From the NCBI GenBank assembly GCA_002506705.1, contig DAYA01000065.1, positions 1 to 32,934 on the forward strand: 32,934 nucleotides of DNA, given 5' to 3'. Shown here in pieces: positions 1 to 8,064 of this stretch. Made by a program: the position numbers and the translations under genes. Under the pieces are notes generated by a model that saw only the letters and a list, made by a program, of their open reading frames with translations, had not been told where the DNA came from and did not search any database. This DNA is from Euryarchaeota archaeon UBA550 (GTDB lineage: Archaea > Thermoplasmatota > Poseidoniia > Poseidoniales > Poseidoniaceae). The stretch's first letter is position 1, and every line of letters starts with the position of its first letter.

Positions 1-884
1 GTAATCTCTTCCGCCTCTTCTAAGTGCTCTGCAATTATCGAAGGATTACCGTTGTCGGTGTGAAGGATTCCTAAGCGCTCATCATCTCTCAAACCGTGCA
101 GCAATTTTGCGATAGGTTCTGGATTAGGTCGAGGATATTCCATCTCAACTACGCCTTCCGCCATGTAGGTGTATGTGTCGGTCATGCCTCCTAGTCTAAC
201 GTGTTCGACACCCATGTCGTGAGCGATTGACACTTCCTGAATGATGTCCTCTGGACTACGCCAAATTGGCACGCCTTTCTTCGGTTCGATGCAGAATTTG
301 CAACCACGCTTGTAGCGAACACATCCCTGGTAGACTTCGACTTCGTAAGTTAGAGGTCCGTCCAAATCCGGATTGTGAGTTACCGCCTTGGAGCAAGCTC
401 CAGCATGTGCCCAAGCAGTCCACTGTTCTGCAGTTCTTCGCTGGTGCTTCCATTCATTGTTGTCTAAGAAGTAAGAAAGTGTAGCATCGGTATCTTGTAA
501 TGCCAAGAATAGATTTCTTCGCAGCGGACTCCATCCCTGATGTCTCCATCCCCTAATCGCCCATCCTCCACAGAGGATTGGAGTATCCCCTGGTGTTCCA
601 GAGATAACCTCCTTTGTTTCACGAAGAGAAATTGGAGTTCCCCGGAGGTATTTACCGGGGACAATTGCTCCGGCTAGTACGACAACTCCGAGCCGGTTTT
701 CCAGTGATGGAGGATTGATTCTGTACGAATCTATGGGACAGTATTCGTAGTTGATTCCCTTCTCTTCTAAGACTCCACAAATGTATCTGATGTGAAATCC
801 AACATATGGCGGGACACCGAAAGCAGCAGGCTCATCCTCGTAGCCGTCAATGATGAGCCAGGAGGCATCTCCGGACTCACTCAT
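1..884 (-). CDS. Radical SAM protein, COG1031-like (3' end cut by window edge)
   Basis: I read 294 residues of an open frame running off the left edge. The N-terminal part contains IIDGYEDEPAAFGVPPY and AGAIVPGKY, which I recognise from the archaeal COG1031 family of uncharacterised Fe-S oxidoreductases. An iron-sulfur cluster motif follows at C188, C195 and C198 (GCVRYKRGCKFCIEP). Its spacing is C-x6-C-x2-C, not the classic C-x3-C-x2-C. RLGGMTDTYTY and YPRPNPEP follow, as expected for the TIM-barrel core. Family knowledge says these use S-adenosylmethionine and a 4Fe-4S cluster for radical chemistry; the substrate is unknown. The ATG at 884 lies just behind a GAGGTGAG ribosome site that overlaps the stop of the Csl4 gene, so translation is probably coupled. 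The C-terminal part is outside the window. Confidence 0.82.
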   Translation of the reverse strand, partial: MSESGDASWLIIDGYEDEPAAFGVPPYVGFHIRYICGVLEEKGINYEYCPIDSYRINPPSLENRLGVVVLAGAIVPGKYLRGTPISLRETKEVISGTPGDTPILCGGWAIRGWRHQGWSPLRRNLFLALQDTDATLSYFLDNNEWKHQRRTAEQWTAWAHAGACSKAVTHNPDLDGPLTYEVEVYQGCVRYKRGCKFCIEPKKGVPIWRSPEDIIQEVSIAHDMGVEHVRLGGMTDTYTYMAEGVVEMEYPRPNPEPIAKLLHGLRDDERLGILHTDNGNPSIIAEHLEEAEEI

Positions 885-887
885 TTA

Positions 888-895
888 CTCACCTC
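888..895 (-). promoter_or_regulatory. Shine-Dalgarno site of the radical SAM gene
   Basis: GAGGTGAG lies 3 nt before the ATG at 884 and overlaps the TGA stop of the upstream gene (896-894). It matches the 3' end of archaeal 16S rRNA and fixes the start. It also shows that this gene is translated from a polycistronic message. Confidence 0.6.
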
Positions 896-2288
896 ATTCC
901 TTTCTTGGACGGCGTTTCTTCTTCTTGGCGTCTTCTTCTTCTTCAGCAAGAGCGCGCAATTCACGAGCGGATTTTCCGCCAGGTTTACCCCCGGACTTAC
1001 CCTTGTTGTCCCGGTTCTGAGGTTTGGAGACATCGACCTTGATGTTGCGTCCCATGAAGTCGCTGCCGTTCAGTTTGCCAACGACTTCTTCACCCTTTGA
1101 TTCAGGCTGGATGGTAACGAATGCGAACGCTTTCTTGCGGCCAGATCTATCTGTTGCCCACTGGACGTGAACATTGTCACAGTGGTCTTTGAACAAGGCT
1201 GACAAGTCATCCTCTGTGGCTTTGAATGGGAGATTGCCAACGTAGAGTCTCGCACCCTGTGGTCTTGGTGCACGCTTTGGCTTCTCATCTCTTGGAGCGT
1301 CAGCATCCCTGACTCCAATTCTGCGGCCCTTGATTTTCTGACCATTTAGTGCAGCAATTGCAGCATCTGCCATGTCTTTTGATTCGAAAGTGATGAATCC
1401 GAAGCCGCGAAGGTTTCCATCATCATCACGCATTAATGCGAAGTCTTTGACTTTGCCATGTTTCTTGAACATGTCACGAACTTCGTCTTCTTCAGCATCT
1501 CTGGATAGTCCACCGATGAATAGTCTACAACCAGGTGCAGCCTTCTCTCGGCGTCCACGGCCGCCACCTTGGCCACCTTGGCCTTCAAATCTGAAGTATT
1601 CGCGCTCTCGACCATCCTCGCGAATGTCTTCTGCGATATACGTAGCACGACCTGCACTACCCTTTGCGAACAGTGCTTCGGCTTCTCCGCTCCATCTCTT
1701 CCCCGCACCATTCAGTGCAGCCATTCCGGATTCTCCACCGAAATCGTCAGCAAGAGCACGGAAAGAACGTTCTCCATTTGTTCTACATACGACGTTCCAA
1801 TCGCCTTCTTGTTCAGCTTCATATGTGTCGCCACATGATGGGCATAGAGCCCAAAGGACTCCACAATCATCATCTTCCCGCATGTCGATTCGAATCACAT
1901 TACCTGCTTCGATTACCTTTGCACGCACGATATCACGGCGGCGCAGTCCGTCAGCAGTGTTGTGAAGGAATCTGTCTGTAATTTTAGTCACGTGGAATTG
2001 GGCATACTCTTGGTCTGCCATTACAGCGCGGTTTGGCTTTCCTTCAACACTTATTATCTTAATTTCACCAGATTTTTCGTTGAGTTTTACGACTTCTCCA
2101 ATTACGGTGTCTCCTACTTGAACACGCAACATTTCGTTGTATGTGTGGACGCTAATCACACCATCAATTTCGCTGACAACACCTGTCAGTAGTGCGATTA
2201 GGTTACCATTTTCTTCTGCTGTGCCCTTGCCTGGGCTGTTCTTATCTGCAGTTCCTACTACAGTTCCGGGAGTGACGATTGTCGCCAT
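894..2288 (-). CDS. Exosome subunit Csl4-like protein fused to two RRM domains
   Basis: 464 residues. Residues 1-185 resemble archaeal Csl4, the RNA-binding cap of the exosome: an N-terminal PGTVVGTADK / GKGTAEENG segment, an S1-like middle (about 55-140), and a zinc-ribbon-like end with C149-x2-C152 and C168. The fourth Cys expected for the ribbon is replaced (CRTNG), so zinc binding may be degenerate. A low-complexity Gly/Arg linker (236-247) leads to two RNA recognition motifs. RRM1 (254-328) has RNP2 RLFIGGLS and RNP1 RGFGFITF; RRM2 (347-421) has RNP2 RLYVGNLP and RNP1 KAFAFVTI. A Lys/Arg-rich tail ends the protein. Archaeal Csl4 proteins are normally under 200 residues and RRMs are rare in archaea, so this is an unusual RNA-binding fusion. 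It probably directs RNA to the exosome (inference). The 87-bp upstream gap carries a palindrome. Confidence 0.85.
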   Translation of the reverse strand: MATIVTPGTVVGTADKNSPGKGTAEENGNLIALLTGVVSEIDGVISVHTYNEMLRVQVGDTVIGEVVKLNEKSGEIKIISVEGKPNRAVMADQEYAQFHVTKITDRFLHNTADGLRRRDIVRAKVIEAGNVIRIDMREDDDCGVLWALCPSCGDTYEAEQEGDWNVVCRTNGERSFRALADDFGGESGMAALNGAGKRWSGEAEALFAKGSAGRATYIAEDIREDGREREYFRFEGQGGQGGGRGRREKAAPGCRLFIGGLSRDAEEDEVRDMFKKHGKVKDFALMRDDDGNLRGFGFITFESKDMADAAIAALNGQKIKGRRIGVRDADAPRDEKPKRAPRPQGARLYVGNLPFKATEDDLSALFKDHCDNVHVQWATDRSGRKKAFAFVTIQPESKGEEVVGKLNGSDFMGRNIKVDVSKPQNRDNKGKSGGKPGGKSARELRALAEEEEDAKKKKRRPRKE

Positions 2289-2313
2289 ATTTTCACGCTC
2301 ATGTTTGTGGGAA

Positions 2314-2328
2314 TCACCCTACGGGTGA
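2314..2328 (-). promoter_or_regulatory. Palindrome / hairpin TCACCC-GTA-GGGTGA upstream of csl4-like gene
   Basis: A perfect 6-bp inverted repeat with a 3-nt loop, read on the minus strand as TCACCC-GTA-GGGTGA. It lies 25 nt before the ATG at 2288. The core CCCGTAGGG recurs in two palindromes at 13779-13795 and 13824-13844 with different flanking stems. It could be a 5'-UTR hairpin or an operator; the sequence does not decide. Confidence 0.55.
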
Positions 2329-2375
2329 CGGGAAGGGGATGGTTGAGGCGGGGGCTGTTTACTTTTGAACCCCTC

Positions 2376-2933
2376 TCATCGGGTGAAACGCCAACATTTG
2401 ATCTCGGTCGCACCCATTCTGGAGTTGTGGTGTTGGTAGGTAGCAGGCATTCTGAATTCACCTTCTAGAATTACTTCTCCCTCTGGCAGATGTGTGGCTG
2501 CGGCGCTGTGCATCATATGTACAACCGGCGCACATCTCAGCGCTTCATTGATGAAAGCACGGTCTGCACCATGGGTTTGAACTCCCCAAGGAGGGTTTGT
2601 AATCACGATGTCAACACTTGGCAACTCTACCTCTCCGACTCTCCCGATAACGGTAGGTCCGAGTTCTTGACAAAGGGCGGCAGCATCTACATCGCATTCA
2701 ACGAATGTTACCTCTGCCCCCAGCAGTTGAGCACCGTGACCTAAGATACCGTTGCCAGCACCTAAGTCTAGGACGGTCTTTCCTTCTAGCCCATCAATCG
2801 CATCTATCTGTGCTAACCAAAGTGCTGCAAGGTCTCCTTCGGTTTGGTATTGCTCTAGTTCCACGCTATTGCATGGATGTTTAGGCAGTTTTGACAAAGA
2901 AATCGCCAAGTGGCGAAGCTTCAATTCAATCAC
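2376..2933 (-). CDS. METTL5-like RNA N6-adenine methylase (COG2263)
   Basis: 185 residues from the GTG at 2933, which overlaps the upstream stop as GTGA. Features are the family-typical LEQYQT box (26-31), an S-adenosylmethionine motif I VLDLGAGNG (54-62) and the catalytic NPPW motif (113-116, in VITNPPWG). These match COG2263 and eukaryotic METTL5, which methylates a specific adenine in the small-subunit rRNA decoding region. The length fits a single Rossmann methylase domain with no extra RNA-binding domain. By family, the likely role is adenine N6 methylation of rRNA; the target site here is inference. It sits in a run with a Csl4-type RNA-binding protein, which fits RNA metabolism. A TTG one codon upstream (2936) is the alternative start, but the GTGA overlap is more typical. 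Confidence 0.82.
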   Translation of the reverse strand: MIELKLRHLAISLSKLPKHPCNSVELEQYQTEGDLAALWLAQIDAIDGLEGKTVLDLGAGNGILGHGAQLLGAEVTFVECDVDAAALCQELGPTVIGRVGEVELPSVDIVITNPPWGVQTHGADRAFINEALRCAPVVHMMHSAAATHLPEGEVILEGEFRMPATYQHHNSRMGATEIKCWRFTR

Positions 2934-3148
2934 CAACGCTGTTGGTTTTGCTGCTGACCGTAGTTAGATCGCTGCATTTGCTGTGCTTGCATTTGCTGTG
3001 CTTGCATTTGCTGCATTCGGTATCTGATGGATTCCGCTTCCATACGAAGTCTTGCAATTAACTGGTCACCAGGTTGTTGGCCTCCACAAAATCTGCAAAA
3101 TCTTGTGCCATCATTTTGCATTTGTCCACAGTGCACACAGAAAGCCAT
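2930..3148 (-). CDS. Small zinc-ribbon protein with Gln-rich repeat tail
   Basis: 72 residues from the ATG at 3148. The N-terminus holds two CxxC knuckles (FCVHCG and FCRFCG), forming a treble-clef or zinc-ribbon fold as in many small archaeal zinc proteins. After a short helix (about 28-42) comes a Met/Gln-rich stretch with exact MQAQQ repeats and a QQQNQQ end. I do not recognise a specific family. I chose the ATG because a GGAGTGGGAG stretch precedes it; an in-frame TTG at 3190 overlapping the previous stop (TTGA) would add 14 basic residues. The stop overlaps the methylase start by 4 nt, so the two are co-translated. Zinc binding and a protein- or RNA-interaction role are inference. Confidence 0.6.
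   Translation of the reverse strand: MAFCVHCGQMQNDGTRFCRFCGGQQPGDQLIARLRMEAESIRYRMQQMQAQQMQAQQMQRSNYGQQQNQQRW
2973..3017. repeat. 15-bp in-frame tandem repeat coding MQAQQ
   Basis: The 15-base unit TGCATTTGCTGTGCT occurs twice exactly (2973-2987, 2988-3002), followed by a partial, diverged third copy. The unit is a multiple of three, so copy-number change would lengthen the Gln/Met tail of the small zinc-ribbon protein without a frameshift. Confidence 0.75.
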
Positions 3149-3186
3149 GATTCTCCCACTCCTAACTTGTCTTTGAACCCTCGCAT

Positions 3187-4215
3187 TCAACTAACCATCT
3201 GCATGAACACAGGCCAAGTTTCGAAATTTTGCGCTAGAGCCCTCTCGTTGATATCTTCCAAACGTGCATCGCTCATCATCTCTGAAGGGTCTACTCCAGC
3301 ATCCAATAATTCCTGAATTAGGTTACGGAATTCTCTCTCGATGGCAGGCATGTCATCTACTTCTTGCTCACCGCTCGGTAGTGGTACACTCTCATCAGTG
3401 GTAGGTGGAGCCACAGGTGATTCTGACTCTTCCACACCAGGCAGAGCAACCGATGCTTCTTCCTTCACTTCGGGTAGAGCAACTGATTCAGATTCAGGAG
3501 CGGTTGGTAGGGCCACTTGTGCCGCTTCTTCAGGTACCATCTCAGCAATGAAAGCACTTTCTAATTCACTGGTTGCGTCCACTTCTTCAACCACTGGCTC
3601 GGGCTTATTTTCAACAACAGGAACTTCGACAATTTCTGGTTCTGGTGCTGCAAGACCGACTCCCAAAATTTCTGCCTGCTGTCTCGCTAATTCTGCAGCT
3701 TGCCTGCGAGGTAGTGATACGAATGCTTTGCCAACCAATGCGTGGATTGGATAAGGCAGGAAGTACCTCTCTAGCGGTGGCAGGCTCGGGTGTCTAAAGC
3801 AAAGTATAGAGTGCTTTTCAAACGGCCTTTGGTTTGGTATGTCAAGAGTAAATGGAACCGGAGCAATTTCAACCGTACTGCGCAACCATCCTTCCTGAGT
3901 AACCAGTTGCTGCATCCAAGGTCCCATGTCTGCGTTAGAAATATTCACGAATTGAAATGATGCAGATTTTGGGTCAAACCCCTGTTCGCTGATCAACTCA
4001 GCTTCTGCTCTTGGGCGATGGAAAATTCCCATAACCGGTTGACCATGGTCTATCATGTCCCCGTGCAACTCCAGTAATTTTCTCTCTTTACGTGGGCACA
4101 GTAGCATTATCTCAAGCCTAGCAGCATTACCATCCCAGATTTCTTTCCAACGTGAGTTGGCTTCATCCTTCAATTGCTGGAAGGTCATACCCGGAATCAT
4201 TGCTGTAACGCCCAT
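3187..4215 (-). CDS. Hypothetical protein with acidic Pro/Val/Glu linker
   Basis: 342 residues; family not recognised. Residues 1-185 look globular (predicted mixed alpha/beta, with LEIMLLCPRKERKLLELHGDMI and an FEKHSILCFRHPSLPP stretch). Residues about 190-290 are a low-complexity acidic linker with recurring VALP units (VALPTAPESES, VALPEVKEE, VALPGVEES). The last 45 residues look helical (EREFRNLIQELLDAGVDP). There is no signal peptide or membrane segment, so it is probably cytoplasmic. The ATG at 4215 is the first in frame; MIPGM five codons on is an alternative. It lies 30 bp after asd and its stop abuts the small zinc-ribbon gene, suggesting one transcript. The domain-linker-helix layout suggests a scaffold or adaptor, but that is speculation. 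Confidence 0.6.
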   Translation of the reverse strand: MGVTAMIPGMTFQQLKDEANSRWKEIWDGNAARLEIMLLCPRKERKLLELHGDMIDHGQPVMGIFHRPRAEAELISEQGFDPKSASFQFVNISNADMGPWMQQLVTQEGWLRSTVEIAPVPFTLDIPNQRPFEKHSILCFRHPSLPPLERYFLPYPIHALVGKAFVSLPRRQAAELARQQAEILGVGLAAPEPEIVEVPVVENKPEPVVEEVDATSELESAFIAEMVPEEAAQVALPTAPESESVALPEVKEEASVALPGVEESESPVAPPTTDESVPLPSGEQEVDDMPAIEREFRNLIQELLDAGVDPSEMMSDARLEDINERALAQNFETWPVFMQMVS

Positions 4216-4245
4216 GCAACCACCAACCTACCCACTACAGGTTGA

Positions 4246-5211
4246 CTATTTGGTGATATAGGATTCTTTGACAGCAAATTCAGCCAATAGAATCACTCCA
4301 CCAGCAGCCCCTCTTACCGTGTTATGGGATAATGCATCGAATCTGATTATGTTACCATCCACTCTGACGTTACCAACAGTTGTGGTCATTCCGCGACCTA
4401 TCCACAGGTGGTCTTCACGGTTCGGTGAATCTTCGATAATGTGGTTCACTTCCTCGGGTGATGAAGGAAGGTCCAAAGTTGGAATGTTCATCAGTTCCAA
4501 AACCTCTTCCAGAGTGGTTTCTTTTTCCACCTCGACACCGCATGAAACAAAGTGGCCATCTCTTTCTGGAACCCGGTTACATGATGCGATTACTGGAATT
4601 TCTGTTCCAAGCAAATACTTCAACTCAGCAATGAGTTTCTCCTCTTCACCGGGGATCATCGGATTGACATTTCCAGCCAATGCATCTTCGTCATATAGCA
4701 GTCTCCAACCTGCTCCTGATAGGGCTTGCCTGGTGTGAATTGTAACCGAAACTAAACCGAGTGACTTCAAACCTATTATTGGTGTGACTACAGGCACAAC
4801 TGTACAATTTGTTGCACAAGCGTGACCATAGTAGGACTGCATGTCTTCCGGGTTAACTTCAGGAATTACAAGTGGAATGCCAGCAATTCTTCGAAATGCG
4901 CTTGCGTTTGAAAACACGTGGATTCCTCTTGCGACTAAGGATGGTTCAACTACTTCGGCTACGTTATTTGGAAGTGCTGAAAAAGCGATATCGACGTCAG
5001 GTATATCGCTCATAGAACAAATTAGAATGTCAAAATTAGGACGCATTGAATCTAGTCTCCACTCGAGTTCTTCATGCATTAATCCTACTGAATTTGGAGA
5101 ACCTGCGATTGCAACGACATCAAAGAGGGGGTGGTCATAGAGCAGTTCCTGAAGCCGTTGGCCAACTAGGCCGCTCGCTCCTAGAATCGCAACATTGTAC
5201 CGGCTCGTCAT
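4246..5211 (-). CDS. asd: Aspartate-semialdehyde dehydrogenase
   Basis: 321 residues, close to the usual length for the archaeal/fungal-type enzyme. It reduces aspartyl phosphate to aspartate semialdehyde with NADPH, the branch point to lysine, threonine and methionine. Visible signatures are the nucleotide-binding loop GASGLVGQ (10-17), the catalytic cysteine C136 in ATNCTVVP, and the general base H220 in CNRVPERDGH. The C-terminal FDALSHNTVRGAAGG matches the family end. The ATG at 5211 overlaps the stop of the glycosyltransferase by 4 nt (ATGA), so the two are coupled although their functions seem unrelated. The enzyme should be cytosolic. Confidence 0.93.
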   Translation of the reverse strand: MTSRYNVAILGASGLVGQRLQELLYDHPLFDVVAIAGSPNSVGLMHEELEWRLDSMRPNFDILICSMSDIPDVDIAFSALPNNVAEVVEPSLVARGIHVFSNASAFRRIAGIPLVIPEVNPEDMQSYYGHACATNCTVVPVVTPIIGLKSLGLVSVTIHTRQALSGAGWRLLYDEDALAGNVNPMIPGEEEKLIAELKYLLGTEIPVIASCNRVPERDGHFVSCGVEVEKETTLEEVLELMNIPTLDLPSSPEEVNHIIEDSPNREDHLWIGRGMTTTVGNVRVDGNIIRFDALSHNTVRGAAGGVILLAEFAVKESYITK

Positions 5212-5915
5212 TGCTCCTCATGTGGTGTGGGGAAGATTCTCCTTATGATGAGTTTCCTTGCAATCGAAGTGCCATCTTTGATGGAACCGAGTTTTGCTTC
5301 TCCTACTCTCTTCGAGTAAGTGATGGGTACGTGGATGATTGGAATGTCCAAATGTGCGCAAGAAGTATACATTTCAGCTTCTATTTCGAAACGCATGCTA
5401 TTGAGGTGTAATCTTTTCAGGGAGTCCCTTGAGAAAGCCCAAAATCCTGAGCATAAGTCGTTGATTGCCTTGCCGTGCAGCGCCACTGCTAACCATGTTA
5501 GCAATTGATTTCCAATCCAGTTTGTACTGGTCATCGCATCGGGTTCAAGGTCTCCATGCAGTCTATCTCCAATAGCTATGCCTCCCTTTGGTATTGATTC
5601 AACCATTTTTGTGATCTCCTCAGGATGGTATGTGCCATCACAGTCCAGCATAACCAGAACTTCGTCTCCAGTTTCGAGGAATTTCTTGAAACCTTGGCGC
5701 ATTCCTGCACCTTTGCCTTCTCCCCACTGCTCGAAGACTTCGCAGCCTAATTCGGCTGCAATCTGTATAGTATTGTCACTAGAACCACCATCGACTACAA
5801 CCACCCTTGTAGTGTAGCCTTTTTGCTTTAATTCCTCAATTGGAATTCGACGATAGATGTCTTCCAATGCACCCTCTTCATCAAGGGTTGGTAACATGAT
5901 GAAGAGATTTGTCAC
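5208..5915 (-). CDS. GT2 glycosyltransferase, dolichyl-phosphate sugar synthase-like
   Basis: 235 residues. A GT-A fold is indicated by the N-terminal MLPTLDEEG, VVVDGGSSDNT (D42) and the metal-binding DxD in MLDCDGTYHP (D91, D93). NDLCSGFWAF follows, as in the DPM1-like group. No C-terminal membrane helices are visible, so it is the short, soluble DPM1 type. Family knowledge says such enzymes move a sugar from a nucleotide donor to a polyprenyl phosphate on the cytoplasmic membrane face. The upstream gene encodes a GT-C-like membrane protein that could use the lipid-linked sugar on the outer face (inference). The start is GTG at 5915 after AAGGGGC; an ATG six codons later is less likely because it would cut the first strand. 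Confidence 0.85.
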   Translation of the reverse strand: MTNLFIMLPTLDEEGALEDIYRRIPIEELKQKGYTTRVVVVDGGSSDNTIQIAAELGCEVFEQWGEGKGAGMRQGFKKFLETGDEVLVMLDCDGTYHPEEITKMVESIPKGGIAIGDRLHGDLEPDAMTSTNWIGNQLLTWLAVALHGKAINDLCSGFWAFSRDSLKRLHLNSMRFEIEAEMYTSCAHLDIPIIHVPITYSKRVGEAKLGSIKDGTSIARKLIIRRIFPTPHEEQ

Positions 5916-5957
5916 GCCCCTTCGAGAGTGTGGTCCTTGTAGTGTCTTTCCCTAAAT

Positions 5958-7991
5958 TTAGGCAAGATAGATGATTTCTATCCAGTGAATGCGAATACCG
6001 GTTTCATCGAAAAGCATGTCTCCTCTACCGGATGCTCCAAGCGGATTAATCCAAAATTCAGGCTCGCTATTAATGTCGATTTCAAAGCCTCCACCGCCCG
6101 CGTATACGCATGTATTATACCATCCTGAACCGCTAATTTCTCTAGAGTTAATTGTTGCAGATACTTCGCCAACAAATTCTGTCATTATGCAAACCTCGTA
6201 GGCAAAGCTGTCGTTCACTGAGAACGTATGGCGGCCTTCAGTGATGTATGACCTGTAATCGCCCAATTCGAAGGGATCTCTCTCCCTAAGGCCCGACCAG
6301 GGGTCGATGCGCATATTGTCTCCCTCGACTGCAATGAAGTCTGAAACCATCATGTCATCCTCTAGAACATACAGTGTTGATGCCCCGCTAGACCACATTT
6401 TTTCCCAATGGGTTGAGGCCTGAATATACTGCATCATCACCCCTTTTGGTGATGCGATTGCATGAGTGATTCCTAATTTTTTCAATCGCTCAATATCGTC
6501 TGTTACAATTGCAGTTGTAGCAGCGTTTTGAATGGAAAATTCTTGTTTCAAAATTCCAAGTGTGGGAACTGTTGTGATACCAATGTGCTCAGGGATTGAA
6601 TAAATATGGCCCCAGTGTTCGTTTTCAGCATATACAATTGAGCCCTCGGGCAAGTGCTCTAGTCCATCGATAAGAGCGGAATCCCCATTGGAAATTGCAT
6701 GTAATTCATCATGCTTTGATAATTCTGAAAGAGCACTATGTGCGATACCACACAGCAGAAGTGTTGCAATCATTATCGCTCTGCCTCCATCTGATGAAAT
6801 CCCACCTTCGAGTTTGGACAGACGCATTCCAACCAACGCTGCAAGCGGTATGTGGAATGCGTGCATACTCATGGAGTATAGTGCATAGGATAGCATTGAA
6901 AGTAGAGTTACTCCGGTTAGACCGTCGAAAATATGTACGCCTGACAGAACCCAATTCATCGCTAACCAGAGCGTGAGAATCATCGCATTTTTGTCACCTC
7001 TCAATGTCCATGCTGCCCATAGACCAAGAGGGAGGAGTAATCCCGCATAAATCAGCATCGGGCCACCTCCCTGCCAACCGTATTCTGCGAATACGGCAGT
7101 ACCATCGAATGCAGGGGCTAGTGCGATTAAAACGACGATAATTGAACCTCCTAATATCAATGATTGAATCGAATCTGCTAGGCTGAATGAATCACGCTTT
7201 GATACAATCAATTGAGAGACTATTAGTGTGGTTAGATAAATTAGGCCGGTTGGATGAATCATTGCTACGATAACCGTTGTAATTGCAACTATTTCCCACC
7301 GCAGTTTCTCTCCGAACATCAGTAATACTACCACTAGACCAAGTTGACTAGCAACCGTTGGATATCCAGAATCCAAATTCTTTGCAAAAAGGGCAGGTGC
7401 AAGCAACATCGCCATTATTGTCCAATGGCCGCAACCCATCTTTTCTCCAACCGCAGCGATTCCTAGCAGTAAAGCGACGAAACTCATAACTCCCAAGTAA
7501 AATACTCCATCAAGCGATGAGCCTGGTAGCCATGCAGCAAGTGTTGGGAATGCTGGCGGATAGAGCCACTTTCCCACTGATGGCTCACTAAGAATGAATC
7601 CGCCATTCCTTGATACAGCGTCGGCAAGTGAAGCGAATCCAATCCAATCAACACCCATTGGTCGCATGTAAGTAAGTGGAGTAATTGCGATGAAGCAGGC
7701 GATTATTGTAAAGATCCAAAACCATGGATTCCTTTCAATTGTGACTTCCTTCGGAATTGGATTCAGTTCAACTCTAATTGCGATTATTGCGATAATATTG
7801 GCAATAATCAGTAGGTAAGTCAGTGTTGAAAGTGTCATCTCGAAGATAGAGGTAAATCCTGCAAGTCCATAGCAAACAAGCAACCCAATCGCCGGACTGA
7901 GCATTAGATGTCTTTTCCAATCGCCCTCAGAATCTAATCGGCGAGCGATAGCAAAGCCAGGAAGTAATGCTACTTCCAAACCAATTGCCAT
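5958..7991 (-). CDS. Polytopic membrane protein, GT-C glycosyltransferase-like
   Basis: 677 residues. About twelve hydrophobic segments fill residues 1-425, followed by a soluble C-terminal domain of about 250 residues. The loop after the third or fourth segment contains PMGVDWIGFASLADAV and WLYPPAFP, which resemble the acidic first loop and YPP signature of GT-C enzymes. The C-terminal part has LKKLGITHAIASP, also common in that group. GT-C enzymes transfer sugars from polyprenyl-phosphate donors outside the membrane. The STT3/AglB WWDYG motif is not seen, so it is probably not the oligosaccharyltransferase. A GT2 gene follows 42 bp downstream and probably makes its donor (inference). It starts at ATG 7991, facing the M23 gene. 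No specific family name is certain. Confidence 0.6.
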   Translation of the reverse strand: MAIGLEVALLPGFAIARRLDSEGDWKRHLMLSPAIGLLVCYGLAGFTSIFEMTLSTLTYLLIIANIIAIIAIRVELNPIPKEVTIERNPWFWIFTIIACFIAITPLTYMRPMGVDWIGFASLADAVSRNGGFILSEPSVGKWLYPPAFPTLAAWLPGSSLDGVFYLGVMSFVALLLGIAAVGEKMGCGHWTIMAMLLAPALFAKNLDSGYPTVASQLGLVVVLLMFGEKLRWEIVAITTVIVAMIHPTGLIYLTTLIVSQLIVSKRDSFSLADSIQSLILGGSIIVVLIALAPAFDGTAVFAEYGWQGGGPMLIYAGLLLPLGLWAAWTLRGDKNAMILTLWLAMNWVLSGVHIFDGLTGVTLLSMLSYALYSMSMHAFHIPLAALVGMRLSKLEGGISSDGGRAIMIATLLLCGIAHSALSELSKHDELHAISNGDSALIDGLEHLPEGSIVYAENEHWGHIYSIPEHIGITTVPTLGILKQEFSIQNAATTAIVTDDIERLKKLGITHAIASPKGVMMQYIQASTHWEKMWSSGASTLYVLEDDMMVSDFIAVEGDNMRIDPWSGLRERDPFELGDYRSYITEGRHTFSVNDSFAYEVCIMTEFVGEVSATINSREISGSGWYNTCVYAGGGGFEIDINSEPEFWINPLGASGRGDMLFDETGIRIHWIEIIYLA

Positions 7992-8064
7992 GCCTTTCGC
8001 TCTCTAATCTAGGTTTCAAACCTATTTGCGAAGGATGATGAATTAGCGCCTTTTGGGATACAAC

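Noticed and set aside
1372..1965. A 197-codon open frame on the plus strand opposite the Csl4-RRM gene
   Set aside because: It has no recognisable motifs, is low complexity (Ser/Arg/Pro-rich) and mirrors codon bias of the real gene on the other strand.
2973..3017. Possible CRISPR or short tandem repeat array
   Set aside because: The units are 15 bp, adjacent without spacers and in frame with a coding sequence, so this is a coding repeat.
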